This document shows positions 19,232 through 28,360 of a stretch of 64,000 nt of DNA, one piece after another. The stretch is taken from contig NZ_BSUO01000001.1 of the NCBI RefSeq assembly GCF_030161635.1, positions 3,081,199 through 3,145,198 of the forward strand, in the 5' to 3' direction. A model generated the notes under the pieces. It was not told the DNA's origin. It was given only the letters and a program-made list of their open reading frames with translations, and searched no databases. The DNA comes from Mobilicoccus caccae. Its GTDB lineage: Bacteria > Actinomycetota > Actinomycetes > Actinomycetales > Dermatophilaceae. The position numbers and the translations under genes are program-made. Each line of letters starts with the position of its first letter. The first letter of the stretch is position 1.

Positions 19232-20587
19232 TCAGCTACCGGTCGGAAGGGTGGCGAGCTGGCCTGACAGCCACTGCCCCTGCGAATTCATCTTCGAGAG
19301 GAGTGACTCCATGGCGTTGAACTGTGCACTTAGAGTCGCCTGACGCATGGTCATGCGATCTTCGAAGCGCGTGATCTGGTCGGTGTAGTTCTTGACCATC
19401 GACTGCTCACCGTTGATCCGCAGCGTGAGCGTGCCGTTCGTCGCATCGGTGGCCGTCTTGCTCACGTCGTTGAGCTTGGCGGCGACCGAGTCGACGACCT
19501 TCTGCACTGCCGCGGAGTCCTTGGCGTACGCCTCGGAGAACTTCGCCTTGTCGAAGGTGATTGTGCCTGCCTTATCGACCGAGATTCCGGCGAGCGAAGG
19601 CAGAGCCGTGGTGGACCCTTGGAATGCGTCCCGGATCTTGTACGTCAGATCGCGGGTCGTGGAATCGCCGAGGAACGGTCCGGAGGCCGACGGGTTGTCC
19701 TTGTTGTAGCCACTGTTGATCTTGATGTTGCTCAGGGCGCCGTTGGCGGCCTTGACCATCTCTTCGATCTTGGTGGCCATGCCGTCCACGTCGTTCTTGA
19801 GGTCGATCGTCACCTGGGCGGCGGGGTCGGCCTTGACGGGGCTGATCGTCACACCCGGCAGGAGGTCCTTGACGTCGCGGGTGGACGACTTGACGTCATA
19901 ACCGGACGTGGGGTCACCGACGTGCAGGACGGTGTCCTGCCCCTTGGCGACCTCATTGAAGGCGCCGAGGACGTCGGCGACGACCGGTGGCGTCGTGCCA
20001 TTGGTGACGTTGACGTTGGACTGAGCCCCCGTGCTGGCGGCCGTGATCTGCAGCTTGTACGTGCCGGTCGCAACCTGGACCATGGTCGCCTTGACGTCAG
20101 TCCCGGCCTGCTGGTTGATGGCAGCCGCAACATCGGCGAGCTTGGCGTCGGGACCCACCTTGATGCTGGTGGTCTTTCCGCCGACCTCGACGTTGAAGTC
20201 GAACGCTGCGCCACCGTTGACGACGTCGGTGGACGCGAATCCCTTGTCCCCCATCACGGCGCCGGCCTGAGCGATGCTCTTCACCGAGAACGTGAGGGTT
20301 CCCGCCTGGGCCTTGTCGCCGACGGTCGCGGTCGCGATGTCCTTGTTGCTGCTCGTGGCCGACACCGCACTCCATGCCGGAGTCTGAGTGATCGACGTGG
20401 GCACGAACTTCTGTGCCACCTCACCGAGCGACTTCATCTGGCTGTTGAGGCTGGTGAGGGCGCTGATGAGCGCCTGCGAGTTCGTGCGGCCCTTGGTGAG
20501 ATGCTGGCCGGCCAGTCGTTCGACCGACATGAGCTGCTTGACCATCGACGCAGTGTCGATGCCCGATCCCAATCCGCTGATCTGCAT
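19232..20587 (-). CDS. fliD: Flagellar filament cap protein FliD
   Basis: Caps the filament and catalyses flagellin addition. 451 residues from ATG 20587 (MQISGLGSGIDTASMVKQLM), chosen over an upstream in-frame start because of the AAGGAGG ribosome site and family N-terminus. The N-terminal D0 coil contains LISALTSLNSQMKSLGEVAQ; the C-terminal coil has FEDRMTMRQATLSAQFNAME. The central region is variable. It follows the fliC terminator, so expression needs read-through or its own promoter, which I do not see. Confidence 0.95.
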   Translation of the reverse strand: MQISGLGSGIDTASMVKQLMSVERLAGQHLTKGRTNSQALISALTSLNSQMKSLGEVAQKFVPTSITQTPAWSAVSATSSNKDIATATVGDKAQAGTLTFSVKSIAQAGAVMGDKGFASTDVVNGGAAFDFNVEVGGKTTSIKVGPDAKLADVAAAINQQAGTDVKATMVQVATGTYKLQITAASTGAQSNVNVTNGTTPPVVADVLGAFNEVAKGQDTVLHVGDPTSGYDVKSSTRDVKDLLPGVTISPVKADPAAQVTIDLKNDVDGMATKIEEMVKAANGALSNIKINSGYNKDNPSASGPFLGDSTTRDLTYKIRDAFQGSTTALPSLAGISVDKAGTITFDKAKFSEAYAKDSAAVQKVVDSVAAKLNDVSKTATDATNGTLTLRINGEQSMVKNYTDQITRFEDRMTMRQATLSAQFNAMESLLSKMNSQGQWLSGQLATLPTGS

Positions 20588-20611
20588 GATTCCTCCTTCC
20601 GTGGATGGAAC

Positions 20612-20665
20612 GAACAACGACTCAGGGGGCGCGGGCGCATGGCCCACGCCCCCTGAGGGTTGTTC
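20612..20665 (-). terminator. Strong terminator hairpin between fliC and fliD
   Basis: Two stacked perfect stems: GAACAAC (20612-20618 with 20659-20665) and CTCAGGGGGCG (20621-20631 with 20647-20657), 15-nt loop, starting 18 nt after the fliC stop. It would isolate the highly expressed flagellin mRNA from fliD. Confidence 0.85.
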
Positions 20666-20682
20666 AGTTATGTGGTGCTAGA

Positions 20683-21501
20683 TCAGCCCAGGAGACGCAG
20701 GACGCCCTGGCTGGACTGGTTGGCCTGAGCCAGCATCGCGGTACCGGCCTGCTGCAGGATCTGCGAACGGGTGAAGTTCGTCATCTCCTTGGCCATGTCG
20801 GTGTCGCGGATGCGGCTCTCGGACGCGGCCAGGTTCTCCGCCGACACACCGAGGTTCTTGATGGTGTGGTCGAGACGGTTCTGCAGAGCACCGAGGTCGG
20901 CACGCTGGGTCGAGACCGACTTGACCGCTGCGTCGATGGAGGAGAGGGCTGCCTGCGCCCCGGATGCCGTCGACAGGTCGACGGCGCTGATGCCGAGGCC
21001 GGCAGAGTCCATCTTGGTGATGCTGACGGCCATCGTCTGGCCGGCGTTCGCGCCGATCTGCAGCGACTTGCCCGAGAAGGTCCCGTCGAGCAGGTTCATG
21101 CCGTTGAACTGCGTGCGCTCCGTCGTGGAGTCGACCTCCTTGACCAGCGCGGCGACCTCCTTCTGGATCATCTCGCGGTCATCGTCGGTGTTCGTGTCCG
21201 ACGAGGACTGCACGGCAAGGGTGCGCATACGCTGAAGGATGGCGTGCGTCTCGTTGAGCGCACCCTCAGCGGTCTGGATGAGGCTGACGCCGTCCTGCGC
21301 GTTGGCCTGGGCCTGGTTGAGGCCGCTGACCTGGCTGCGCAGCTTCTCGGAGATCGCGAGGCCGGCAGCGTCGTCCGCTGCGCGGTTGATGCGAAGACCC
21401 GAGGAGAGGCGCTCGAGGCTCGTCTGCATGGAGCCCTGCGTGCCGTTGAGGTTGCGGTACGCGTTGAGCGCGGCGACGTTGGTGTTGATCTGCAGACCCA
21501 T
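20683..21501 (-). CDS. fliC: Flagellin
   Basis: Filament subunit of 272 residues, a short flagellin. N-terminal D0/D1 (MGLQINTNVAALNAYRNLNG; LERLSSGLRINRAADDAAGL; LQRMRTLAVQSSSDTNTDDD) and C-terminal D1/D0 (RIRDTDMAKEMTNFTRSQIL; QAGTAMLAQANQSSQGVLRL) are intact. The variable region (about 135-200) is small. ATG 21501 with AAGGAGC ribosome site; 5' leader about 125 nt if the proposed promoter is right. The adjacent glycosyltransferase suggests the filament may be modified. Confidence 0.97.
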   Translation of the reverse strand: MGLQINTNVAALNAYRNLNGTQGSMQTSLERLSSGLRINRAADDAAGLAISEKLRSQVSGLNQAQANAQDGVSLIQTAEGALNETHAILQRMRTLAVQSSSDTNTDDDREMIQKEVAALVKEVDSTTERTQFNGMNLLDGTFSGKSLQIGANAGQTMAVSITKMDSAGLGISAVDLSTASGAQAALSSIDAAVKSVSTQRADLGALQNRLDHTIKNLGVSAENLAASESRIRDTDMAKEMTNFTRSQILQQAGTAMLAQANQSSQGVLRLLG

Positions 21502-21633
21502 GATGATGCTCCTTCGTGGATGGGGGTCCGGGCCGCCTTCCGTGGCGACCCGAGGACGCTCGCGTCCTGCGAGAGTCCAGTCGGGACTGAAGCGCCCCGG
21601 CGGGTGCCGGGTTCTTCGCCCCCGACACCTGAT

Positions 21634-21661
21634 CCATCGGCTCAGCCTCGGCGTGACTCAA
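21634..21661 (-). promoter_or_regulatory. Candidate flagellar-sigma promoter of fliC
   Basis: Minus-strand TTGA, 16 nt, GCCGATGG. A near match to the motif before flbD, flgK and the lyase gene. It lies between the end of the glycosyltransferase gene and fliC. Confidence 0.45.
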
Positions 21662-21698
21662 GCATTTGTCGGGGAGATTTTTGTGCGCGCTAGAGAGC

Positions 21699-22973
21699 CT
21701 AGGTGGTCACTGGCTCCGGTAAAGAGGCGATCCGCTTCTGGCGCAGGCTTTCTGCCACCGCAGGTCCGACCCCCTCGCTGGCCTGAAACTCCTCGATGAT
21801 GGCCGGCAGGTACCCACGATCCGCCTCGACCAGCACCTCAACGAGAGCCTCCAACGGCAACCCACCCCACATTTTCAGAAGAAGGTCCCCGTGCTTGCGT
21901 TTGATCTGGCCATAGCTGGCCATCAGTCGGATCAGACAGGCTGCTGCCTCGTCGTACACTCCGACATGCAGACAGGCGTCCATCCGGGCCTTGATGAGCA
22001 CCATGGGTGACTGAACGACGCGCATCGAAGTCTCGAGTGAGTCGATGTTCCGCAACAGCGCCAAGGCAGCTTCGACATCCCCTACAGCCGCGAGCCTGCG
22101 GGCGTCCAGATAGTCACAATACGAGGTCGGGCCACCTTCGCCTCTGAGTTGCGCGGTGACCTGCGCAGCCTCGCTAAACTCGCCGACGTCGATGAGGCAG
22201 TCGGCCAGGTTCTCAAGTCCCCACCACCTGTAACGCATCCCAGACTTCATGCCGCGCACTCGACGGAGGTCCAGGAGGGCGCGGTCCGGATCTACGGGCC
22301 GCACCGAACGTGCACGATCGACGAGACCCCTGATGAGGGTGTCGGTGTCACTTCCCGATTCCGCCTCGGCCACCACCTCTTCCGCGATCGCGGCGTTCCG
22401 TCGGAGCTTCTCCGCATACAACTCCTCGTCGGAGTACCCATGGTGGTGAACCGCGATCGTCGATCGCCCGACGTCGTAGGAATTGAGCGTCATCCCCTCA
22501 CACCGAGCAACGACCTGCTCGTGAATGGCTCCGCTGTAGTGCGCGCGGCCCGGTCGCAGCAGACGGACGGAGATGAGAGTCTGCAGCTCACGCCCGTGCC
22601 GCACGTCGACGACCGGAACGTCCATCGTGTCGTAACCGAGCCCTCCGGACTTCAGTGCTTCCCGCAAGGCGCGCTTCAGCGTAGGCACATCAGCCTCGAC
22701 ACGCTCATCCGCGTCGATGATGAGCACCCACTTGGCGTTGGCCATGGAGATGGCGGAATTACGCGCGCGCGCGAAGTCCGCGTCCCAGAAGCCACGTTCC
22801 ACCCGCGCCCCTGCTGCTTCGGCGATCTCGATGGTGCGGTCACTCGAACCGGTGTCATAGACACATACCTCGGACATGAGCGGCCCGAGCGCTTCAAGCG
22901 ACGCGAGGCAACCAGGCAGATTCTCTTCTTCGTTCTTCACGATGAGGGCGGCAGCGAGCAACGGGGTTTCCAT
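21699..22973 (-). CDS. Family 2 glycosyltransferase with helical C-terminal extension
   Basis: Probable inverting sugar transferase upstream of flagellin. The GT-A domain is clear: LAAALIVKNEEENLPGCLAS, CVYDTGSSDRTIEIAEAAGA, the DXD-type metal site IIDADERVEADV and YSGAIHEQVVARCEG. From about residue 220 the protein is helical and TPR-like (YRWWGLENLADCLIDVGEFS). ATG 22973 fits the family start; an alternative TTG at 23003 adds 10 residues. No membrane segment. The neighbour fliC makes flagellin a plausible acceptor, but this is inference. Confidence 0.85.
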   Translation of the reverse strand: METPLLAAALIVKNEEENLPGCLASLEALGPLMSEVCVYDTGSSDRTIEIAEAAGARVERGFWDADFARARNSAISMANAKWVLIIDADERVEADVPTLKRALREALKSGGLGYDTMDVPVVDVRHGRELQTLISVRLLRPGRAHYSGAIHEQVVARCEGMTLNSYDVGRSTIAVHHHGYSDEELYAEKLRRNAAIAEEVVAEAESGSDTDTLIRGLVDRARSVRPVDPDRALLDLRRVRGMKSGMRYRWWGLENLADCLIDVGEFSEAAQVTAQLRGEGGPTSYCDYLDARRLAAVGDVEAALALLRNIDSLETSMRVVQSPMVLIKARMDACLHVGVYDEAAACLIRLMASYGQIKRKHGDLLLKMWGGLPLEALVEVLVEADRGYLPAIIEEFQASEGVGPAVAESLRQKRIASLPEPVTT

Positions 22974-23085
22974 ATCGGCCCCATCGGCAGGCGTGGAGGA
23001 CAATCAACCGCCCGTGGTGAAGCGCGGACTAGCCCGGATCGTTCACGAGACTCGGGTGTGATCGGCGCGTAGAAGCACGGAAGTG

Positions 23086-24688
23086 CCTGTCCAGCAGGGG
23101 AAACTTGGGTTTGCGACGACTCAAGATCTCCGAACCGGAAGGCACTCCGTAGGTGAAGCGTACTTCGTGGTCTACCGGCTTGTCCGTGACCTCCGATGGT
23201 GTCGGCGTGGTGGCCCATGCGGGCAGCGTCGCCACCCGCCTTCTGGCCGACCGGGTCGGCCTCACGTCCGAGTTGTCCAAGGTGATGGTCCGCCGCAACT
23301 TCGTCCCCGGTCACGACCGCGGCAGGGTGCTGACCGACGTCGCGGTGATGCTCGCCGACGGCGGGGAGGCGATCGCCGACATCGACGTGCTGCGCCACCA
23401 GTCCAGCGTGCTGGGCCGTGTCGCGTCGGCGCCGACGGTGTGGCGGGCACTGGACGAGGTCACACCTGGCCGGTTGAAGAGGATCCAGAACGCGCGGGCG
23501 CGGGTCCGCCGCCAGGTCTGGTCCCAGCTGCCTAACGGCGTCCCGGCGAGCAAGGTCGCCGGGACCGATCTTGACGATCTGATCGTGCTCGATACCGACG
23601 CGACCATCGTGATCAGCCACAGCGAGAAGGAGAACGCGGCGGCCACGTTCAAGCGGACCTTCGGGTTCCACCCACTCGGGGTGTGGTGCGACAACACGAG
23701 TGAGTTCCTCGCCGCCAAGCTCCGCGCTGGCAATGCCGGCTCGAACACCGCCGCCGACCACATCGAGGTCCTCACCGACGCGATCGCGCAGATCCCCGGC
23801 ACGCACCGCAAGAAGCTGCTCATCCGCTCCGACGGCGCGGGCGCATCGCACAAGCTGCTGGACTGGCTTACCGAGCAGAACCGGGTCCGTGGCCGCAGCG
23901 TGGAGTACAGCGTGGGTTTCGCGGTCACCGAGAAGATCCGCGACGCCATCGACCTGGTCCCGAAGAAGGTCTGGATCCCGGCACTGGACGCCGACGGTGG
24001 GATCCGCGAAGGAGGTGACGTCGCCGAGCTCACCGGGCTCTTGGACCTGAGCAGCTGGCCGACCGGAATGCGCGTCATCGTGCGCCGCGAACGACCCCAT
24101 CCCGGCGCCCAACTGTCGCTGTTCGAGGAACGTGACGGCTGGCGCTACCAAGCCTTCGTCACCAACACCACGACCGGACAACTGGCTTTCCTCGAGGCCC
24201 GGCATCGGGCGCACGCTCGGGTCGAGGACCGGATCCGGCACGCCAAGGACTCGGGGCTGGGGCGGTTCCCCTCGCGGGAGTTCGAGATCAACCGGGTGTG
24301 GCTGATGCTGGTGCAGATCGCTGCCGACCTGACCGCATGGACCCGGCTCCTCGCACTGACCGGAGACGCGAAGTCGCTGGCGGCGTGTGAGCCGAAAGCG
24401 CTGCGCTACCGCTTCCTTCACGTCCCAGCCCGGCTGACTCACAGCGCCCGCCGACGACGCTTGCGGATACCCGAGTCGTGGCCATGGGCGGCCGCGATCG
24501 TCGCAGTCTTCGCCAACATCGCCGCGATCCCACAACCCGCCTGACCCCCCGTCCGCCCACGACATCACGACCCGGAGAACCGCAGCCCGGCAGCGCCAGC
24601 CGGCCCAACGTCGTACCCGCGCACCGTCATCGACTCACCCCACGCAGCGATGCCGTCGTCGGCACCGTCATGAAAGACCGGGGCTAGG
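23086..24688 (+). mobile_element. IS1380-family insertion sequence (approximate ends)
   Basis: About 1.6 kb with one transposase gene. Possible ends begin CCT on each side and share CGACGAC 28-29 nt inside, but the terminal inverted repeats are weak and no target duplication could be recognised, so the ends are uncertain by several bases. The right end appears to supply the stop codon of the minus-strand gene at 24684. Confidence 0.7.
23153..24544 (+). CDS. IS1380-family transposase
   Basis: 463-residue DDE transposase with the family blocks TDLDDLIVLDTDATIVISHS, FKRTFGFHPLGVWCDNTSEF, KKLLIRSDGAGASHKLLDWL and a C-terminal GRFPSREFEINRVWLMLVQI followed by WTRLLALTG. The acidic triad is plausibly in LDTDATI, RSDGAG and the later LFEERDGWRYQAF segment. 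Full length and undamaged, so the element may still be active. Starts GTG/ATG near 23153 within the element. Confidence 0.92.
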   Translation: MKRTSWSTGLSVTSDGVGVVAHAGSVATRLLADRVGLTSELSKVMVRRNFVPGHDRGRVLTDVAVMLADGGEAIADIDVLRHQSSVLGRVASAPTVWRALDEVTPGRLKRIQNARARVRRQVWSQLPNGVPASKVAGTDLDDLIVLDTDATIVISHSEKENAAATFKRTFGFHPLGVWCDNTSEFLAAKLRAGNAGSNTAADHIEVLTDAIAQIPGTHRKKLLIRSDGAGASHKLLDWLTEQNRVRGRSVEYSVGFAVTEKIRDAIDLVPKKVWIPALDADGGIREGGDVAELTGLLDLSSWPTGMRVIVRRERPHPGAQLSLFEERDGWRYQAFVTNTTTGQLAFLEARHRAHARVEDRIRHAKDSGLGRFPSREFEINRVWLMLVQIAADLTAWTRLLALTGDAKSLAACEPKALRYRFLHVPARLTHSARRRRLRIPESWPWAAAIVAVFANIAAIPQPA

Positions 24689-25196
24689 GGCTGAACCTGC
24701 TCAGGCGCTCGGACAGCGCGTCCCGATCACCCACGTTGAACGGGAAACTGCCTCCGACTCCAGCCGATACGTGGTAGGTGACGACATCCTGCAGCCGCAA
24801 GATGGTGCTGACGACCTGCGTGACCAGAGAGTCCGCGTCCCCGTCCGGCACGACGGCGGTGTCGTACGGAGTAGAAGCGGCCTCGTCGAATGACTCGATC
24901 TCAAGGCCGGAGAGATCCCCGTCAGAACCGATGCCCGCAAGCAAGACGTGCACACAGGCTGCGTCCTCAGGTGAGGGCTGATGGGTAACTGCGAAGACGA
25001 GGCGGACCGGGGCAGTCCGCGGGACGATGGCCCGGAACGCCCGCAGCATGGCCAGCGGGACGGCGGCCGACGACCAATCGGTAGCGACCAAGAAGCGGGG
25101 TCCGAACACCTCCGCGGTCGGAGCTGCAGGGTCAACCGGTGACTCGATACTGTCCAGCAGCGTTCCGAGGTCGAACTCGACTCCGTGCGTAGACAT
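24684..25196 (-). CDS. Hypothetical glycan-cluster protein, probably truncated by the IS element
   Basis: 170 residues from ATG 25196 (STHGVEFDLGTLLDSIESPV). It has an alternating beta/alpha pattern (PRFLVATDWSSAAVPLAMLR; APVRLVFAVTHQPSPEDAAC) like the N-terminal Rossmann half of GT-B enzymes and resembles in layout the first 140 residues of the divergent neighbour at 25352. The stop codon TAG (24684-24686) lies in the end of the insertion sequence, so the native C-terminus was probably longer. Same strand as the glycosyltransferase beyond the IS. Function unknown. Confidence 0.6.
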   Translation of the reverse strand: MSTHGVEFDLGTLLDSIESPVDPAAPTAEVFGPRFLVATDWSSAAVPLAMLRAFRAIVPRTAPVRLVFAVTHQPSPEDAACVHVLLAGIGSDGDLSGLEIESFDEAASTPYDTAVVPDGDADSLVTQVVSTILRLQDVVTYHVSAGVGGSFPFNVGDRDALSERLSRFSP

Positions 25197-25351
25197 CCAG
25201 CCTCCAGTTGTCGATCTCGTGCCGACTCGGACAGGTATCGCCCAAATCGGCCAGGCCCACGCGCATCTGAGCCACCGGCTGCATGAGGCGCCGTGCGCCT
25301 GATGACAAGGCAAGCGCGTCTCCGACGGGCTGAAAGGCGTATCGCCCTGTC

Positions 25352-27000
25352 GTGACTCAGGTTCGGCCGTGCGCACCCGATGGAACATCTGTGACTGCGC
25401 GCGACCGGGTTCTCATCCGGCACCCCACTGATCAGCCGGAGTACCTGGCCCATCTCTTGCCTCCCGTGCTGGGGATGCTGGGTGCGACGGACGCAGTCGC
25501 GGTCGTGTCCGCCCAGTTTCGCGAACCTACCGCCATGGAAAAAGAGAGGTTGACGACTCTGTGCTCCAAGGTAGCGCAGAGCGACTCATCACCCCTGCCT
25601 ACGGTGACACTCCTGGGCCGCGCTGAGGCCGACCAATACGGACCCACGATCACTCTCACCGCGCACGCAGCCCCCCATCAGATCGTCGCCGAGATCGTTC
25701 GATTGGCGTCGCACCGGTCCACGCTCGGGCTCGAGACGCACTCACCGGTCGAGACGCTACGAGTTGCGCGGGATGCTGCCATCAGCCATCGAGACCTTGC
25801 GTCGGCTCGCGTGGAGCGACCCATCGTGGCGGTCATCGTTCAGGTTCAGTCGACCTGGGGGCTGTCGAGTCCGTCGTGCAGGCTCTCAGCTCGGACCCAT
25901 CGGTCCGGGTCGAGCTCGTGGCGGTGGACAGCGAGCAGGACAAGCGGTCCCTGTCGACCGCCGACTTCGTGCGTGGCCAGGGGTTCGAACCTCGTGATGT
26001 CACCTGGCTGGACAGCATGGCGGGGGACCCTGAGTCAGGGCTGTCTCTGGCCTTGTTCTACGACCCGTGGGACGGGCTTCGCCCTGCGGCTGCTTCTCCA
26101 CTCGCCCTGGCCAACCGTGGAGTGCGAATCGCGTATGTTCCGTACGGGAACAATGTCGGAGACGGACCCAAGATTCGCAAGATGGCCTACGACCTGCCCA
26201 CCCATAGACTGGCGTGGAGGGCATTCGCCCGATCCGAGCGGCAACGGGACATGTACGGGCGGTACTGCGCAACCGGCAACCGCCACGTCCAGGCGCTCGG
26301 ACTTCCAAAGTTCGATCGTGTCGTCGCGCTACGCCGGCGCACTCCGCCCCGCCGCGGACCTTTGACGGTCCTGTGGAACCCCCATTTCACATTGGGGTCA
26401 GGAGGCTGGTCGACATTCGATCGCTTCCTAGGTCCACTGGTCGAGTGGGCCGCCGATAACCCCGGCGTCCGTCTCATCATAAGACCACACTTCCGCCTGT
26501 TCCACGACCTCCCCCACCTTGGACAGGATGGCGCAACTCTTCTCAATATCATGACGAAGGCGCCGCGAGCTTTCCCCAACATCACGCTCGACGAATCCGC
26601 AGACTACCTCGACTCTTTCGCTGAAGCAGACGCTCTGATCTCCGACACGAGTTCACTTATCTCCGAGTTCACCCTCACTGAAAAACCCATCCTCTACCTC
26701 CACCGCGAGGATGGACCAGGGATCAACGAGGATGCTCAATATTTCTTTGAGACTGCCGTCGCTTCAGACTGGGCAGGAGTTGAAGGCTTCTTAGCACGAC
26801 TGAGCCGAGAGATCGGCGACGTGCGGGCGGGGGAAGACCCTGGCCATAAGCGTCGAGAACTTCTTGTCAATCGACATTTCCCACTGGAAGACGGAGGGGC
26901 TGGAGCGCGGATCGCCGCTCATATCGCCGGAGCCTTAGCAACCGAACGCAAGGCGGCCACTCCGACCGGCGCCGGGCAACAAACGATCGGGCAAACATGA
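25352..27000 (+). CDS. TagF/TagB-like CDP-glycerol glycerophosphotransferase, frameshifted in this sequence
   Basis: Likely transfers (poly)glycerol phosphate or a related polyol phosphate. The C-terminal half has the family signature: YVPYGNNVGDGPKIRKMAYD, PLTVLWNPHFTLGSGGWSTF, LIIRPHFRLFHDLPHL and SDTSSLISEFTLTEKPIL. The N-terminal 165 residues (LIRHPTDQPEYLAHLLPPVL) are in another frame; one extra base in GGGGG (25857-25861) joins them. Total about 549 residues from GTG 25352 (or GTG 25391). Two TTA codons (26791, 26935) and mixed third positions differ from neighbouring housekeeping genes. Confidence 0.78.
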
Positions 27001-27758
27001 GTCAGCCATCACACCACGACGCGAGTCGGATCACCGGCGTTGCAACCGATATCGACTCAGCCTCCGTAGCTGCCTTCTTTGCCGATCGCGCCACCCGCGC
27101 CGGCGGCCCGAACCCTCTTTCGGCGGTCATCTATCAGGACAGGCACCCCGAACTGGCGCGCGCGCGCGACACTCACGAACGCTCCTTCGCCGTGCCCCGC
27201 CTGAAGCTCGACGGTGCCCGCATCGCCCTGGATGTCGGGTGCGGAATAGGACGGTGGGCGCCAGACATCATTGATCACGGAGTCGACTACGTGGGAACTG
27301 ACTTCAGCGCGGAGTTGCTGGAACATGCCCGGTCGGCGCACGGGCAGGCGTCCGTCCGATTCGTGCACCTCGCCGCACAGGACCTTTCGCCCAGCACCCT
27401 TGGGCGCAGTGACTTTGACCGAGTCCTGCTGGCCGGTCTGCTGATCTACCTCAACGATGTGGACGTCCGGCGCGTACTGCACGGCATCGAGTCGGTCTGC
27501 GCCCCCTCCGCCCTCCTTTACATCCGTGAGCCCGCCGCCGTCACGACCCGCCTCACGCTCAAGGGCCACTGGTCGGAAGAGATGTCATCGCAGTACAACG
27601 CCATCTACCGCAGCATCACGGAACTGAATGCGCTACTAGCCGACACTCTGCTACAGGCGGGCTTCAACGTCGTCGAGCGCGGAGACCTTTACCCTGAGCA
27701 CTTGAACAATCGGAGCGAGACCCGCCAGGTCTACTACATCCTGGAGCGCCCCGCGTGA
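26997..27758 (+). CDS. Class I SAM-dependent methyltransferase
   Basis: 253 residues with motif I IALDVGCGIGRWAPDIIDHG, an acidic ribose-binding region after VDYVGTDFSAELLEHARSA, and motif IV SDFDRVLLAGLLIYLNDVDV. The tail (RGDLYPEHLNNRSETRQVYY) suits small-molecule or glycan O/N-methylation. ATG overlaps the preceding stop (ATGA), placing it in the glycan-decoration operon. Acceptor unknown. Confidence 0.82.
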   Translation: MSQPSHHDASRITGVATDIDSASVAAFFADRATRAGGPNPLSAVIYQDRHPELARARDTHERSFAVPRLKLDGARIALDVGCGIGRWAPDIIDHGVDYVGTDFSAELLEHARSAHGQASVRFVHLAAQDLSPSTLGRSDFDRVLLAGLLIYLNDVDVRRVLHGIESVCAPSALLYIREPAAVTTRLTLKGHWSEEMSSQYNAIYRSITELNALLADTLLQAGFNVVERGDLYPEHLNNRSETRQVYYILERPA

Positions 27759-28360
27759 TGCGCACAGCATTCGCATTCGACCTGGACGGGACGATCACCC
27801 AGGAAGAGCTCCTGCCCGTCATGGCGACTCAGTTGAACCTCGAACACGAGATGCGCACCTTGACTGAGCTGACCCTCTCAGGCACAATCCCTTTCGACGA
27901 TAGTTTCCGCCTGCGTTGCGCGATCTTGCGCGCCGTCCCGATCTCGACAGTCCAGCAGATCGTGTCTCAGGTAGCACTCGCGCCCCAGACGCTCGACTTC
28001 ATTCAAAGGAACCGCGACTCATGCTTCGTGGTCACGGGCAATCTCGACGTCTGGATAGCACCGATCATCAACCGTCTCGGATGTCGGTCGTTCACTTCTA
28101 CCGGACTGCATGAGGGTGACAACCTCATAGGCGTCGCCCACGTCCTTGACAAATCAGAGGCCATTCCTCACATTCGGCGTCACTTCGATCGCGTCGTGGC
28201 CATTGGAGACAGCGTCAATGACATCCCCATGTTCTTCGAATCTGATATCTCGGTGGCCTGCGGCAACGTCCACGAACCCGCGATCGGACTTCAGCAGATC
28301 TCCGATTATGTCACCTACGATGAGAGGTCGCTGTGCCGACTGTTGAACACGCTGTCATAG
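27755..28360 (+). CDS. HAD-superfamily phosphatase (SerB-like)
   Basis: 201 residues. All HAD motifs are visible: FAFDLDGTITQEELLPVM (nucleophile Asp and acid Asp), SCFVVTGNLDVW (motif II), LDKSEAIPHIRRH (Lys) and VVAIGDSVNDIPMFFESDIS (motif IV). The helical cap insert after motif I indicates the C1/SerB-type subgroup that acts on small phosphomonoesters. It overlaps both neighbours (stop/start overlap with the methyltransferase; 28 nt with the nucleotidyltransferase), so it works in that pathway, perhaps making or recycling a phosphorylated head group. Confidence 0.82.
   Translation: MMRTAFAFDLDGTITQEELLPVMATQLNLEHEMRTLTELTLSGTIPFDDSFRLRCAILRAVPISTVQQIVSQVALAPQTLDFIQRNRDSCFVVTGNLDVWIAPIINRLGCRSFTSTGLHEGDNLIGVAHVLDKSEAIPHIRRHFDRVVAIGDSVNDIPMFFESDISVACGNVHEPAIGLQQISDYVTYDERSLCRLLNTLS

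Noticed and set aside
22937..24568. 543-residue minus-strand frame across the IS element
   Set aside because: Antisense to an intact IS1380 transposase and of shadow composition; only its last residues left of the IS might be a genuine gene end.
23086..24688. Exact terminal inverted repeats and target duplication of the IS
   Set aside because: Only weak similarity between the ends (CCT and an internal CGACGAC) and no convincing flanking direct repeat could be seen, so ends are given as approximate.
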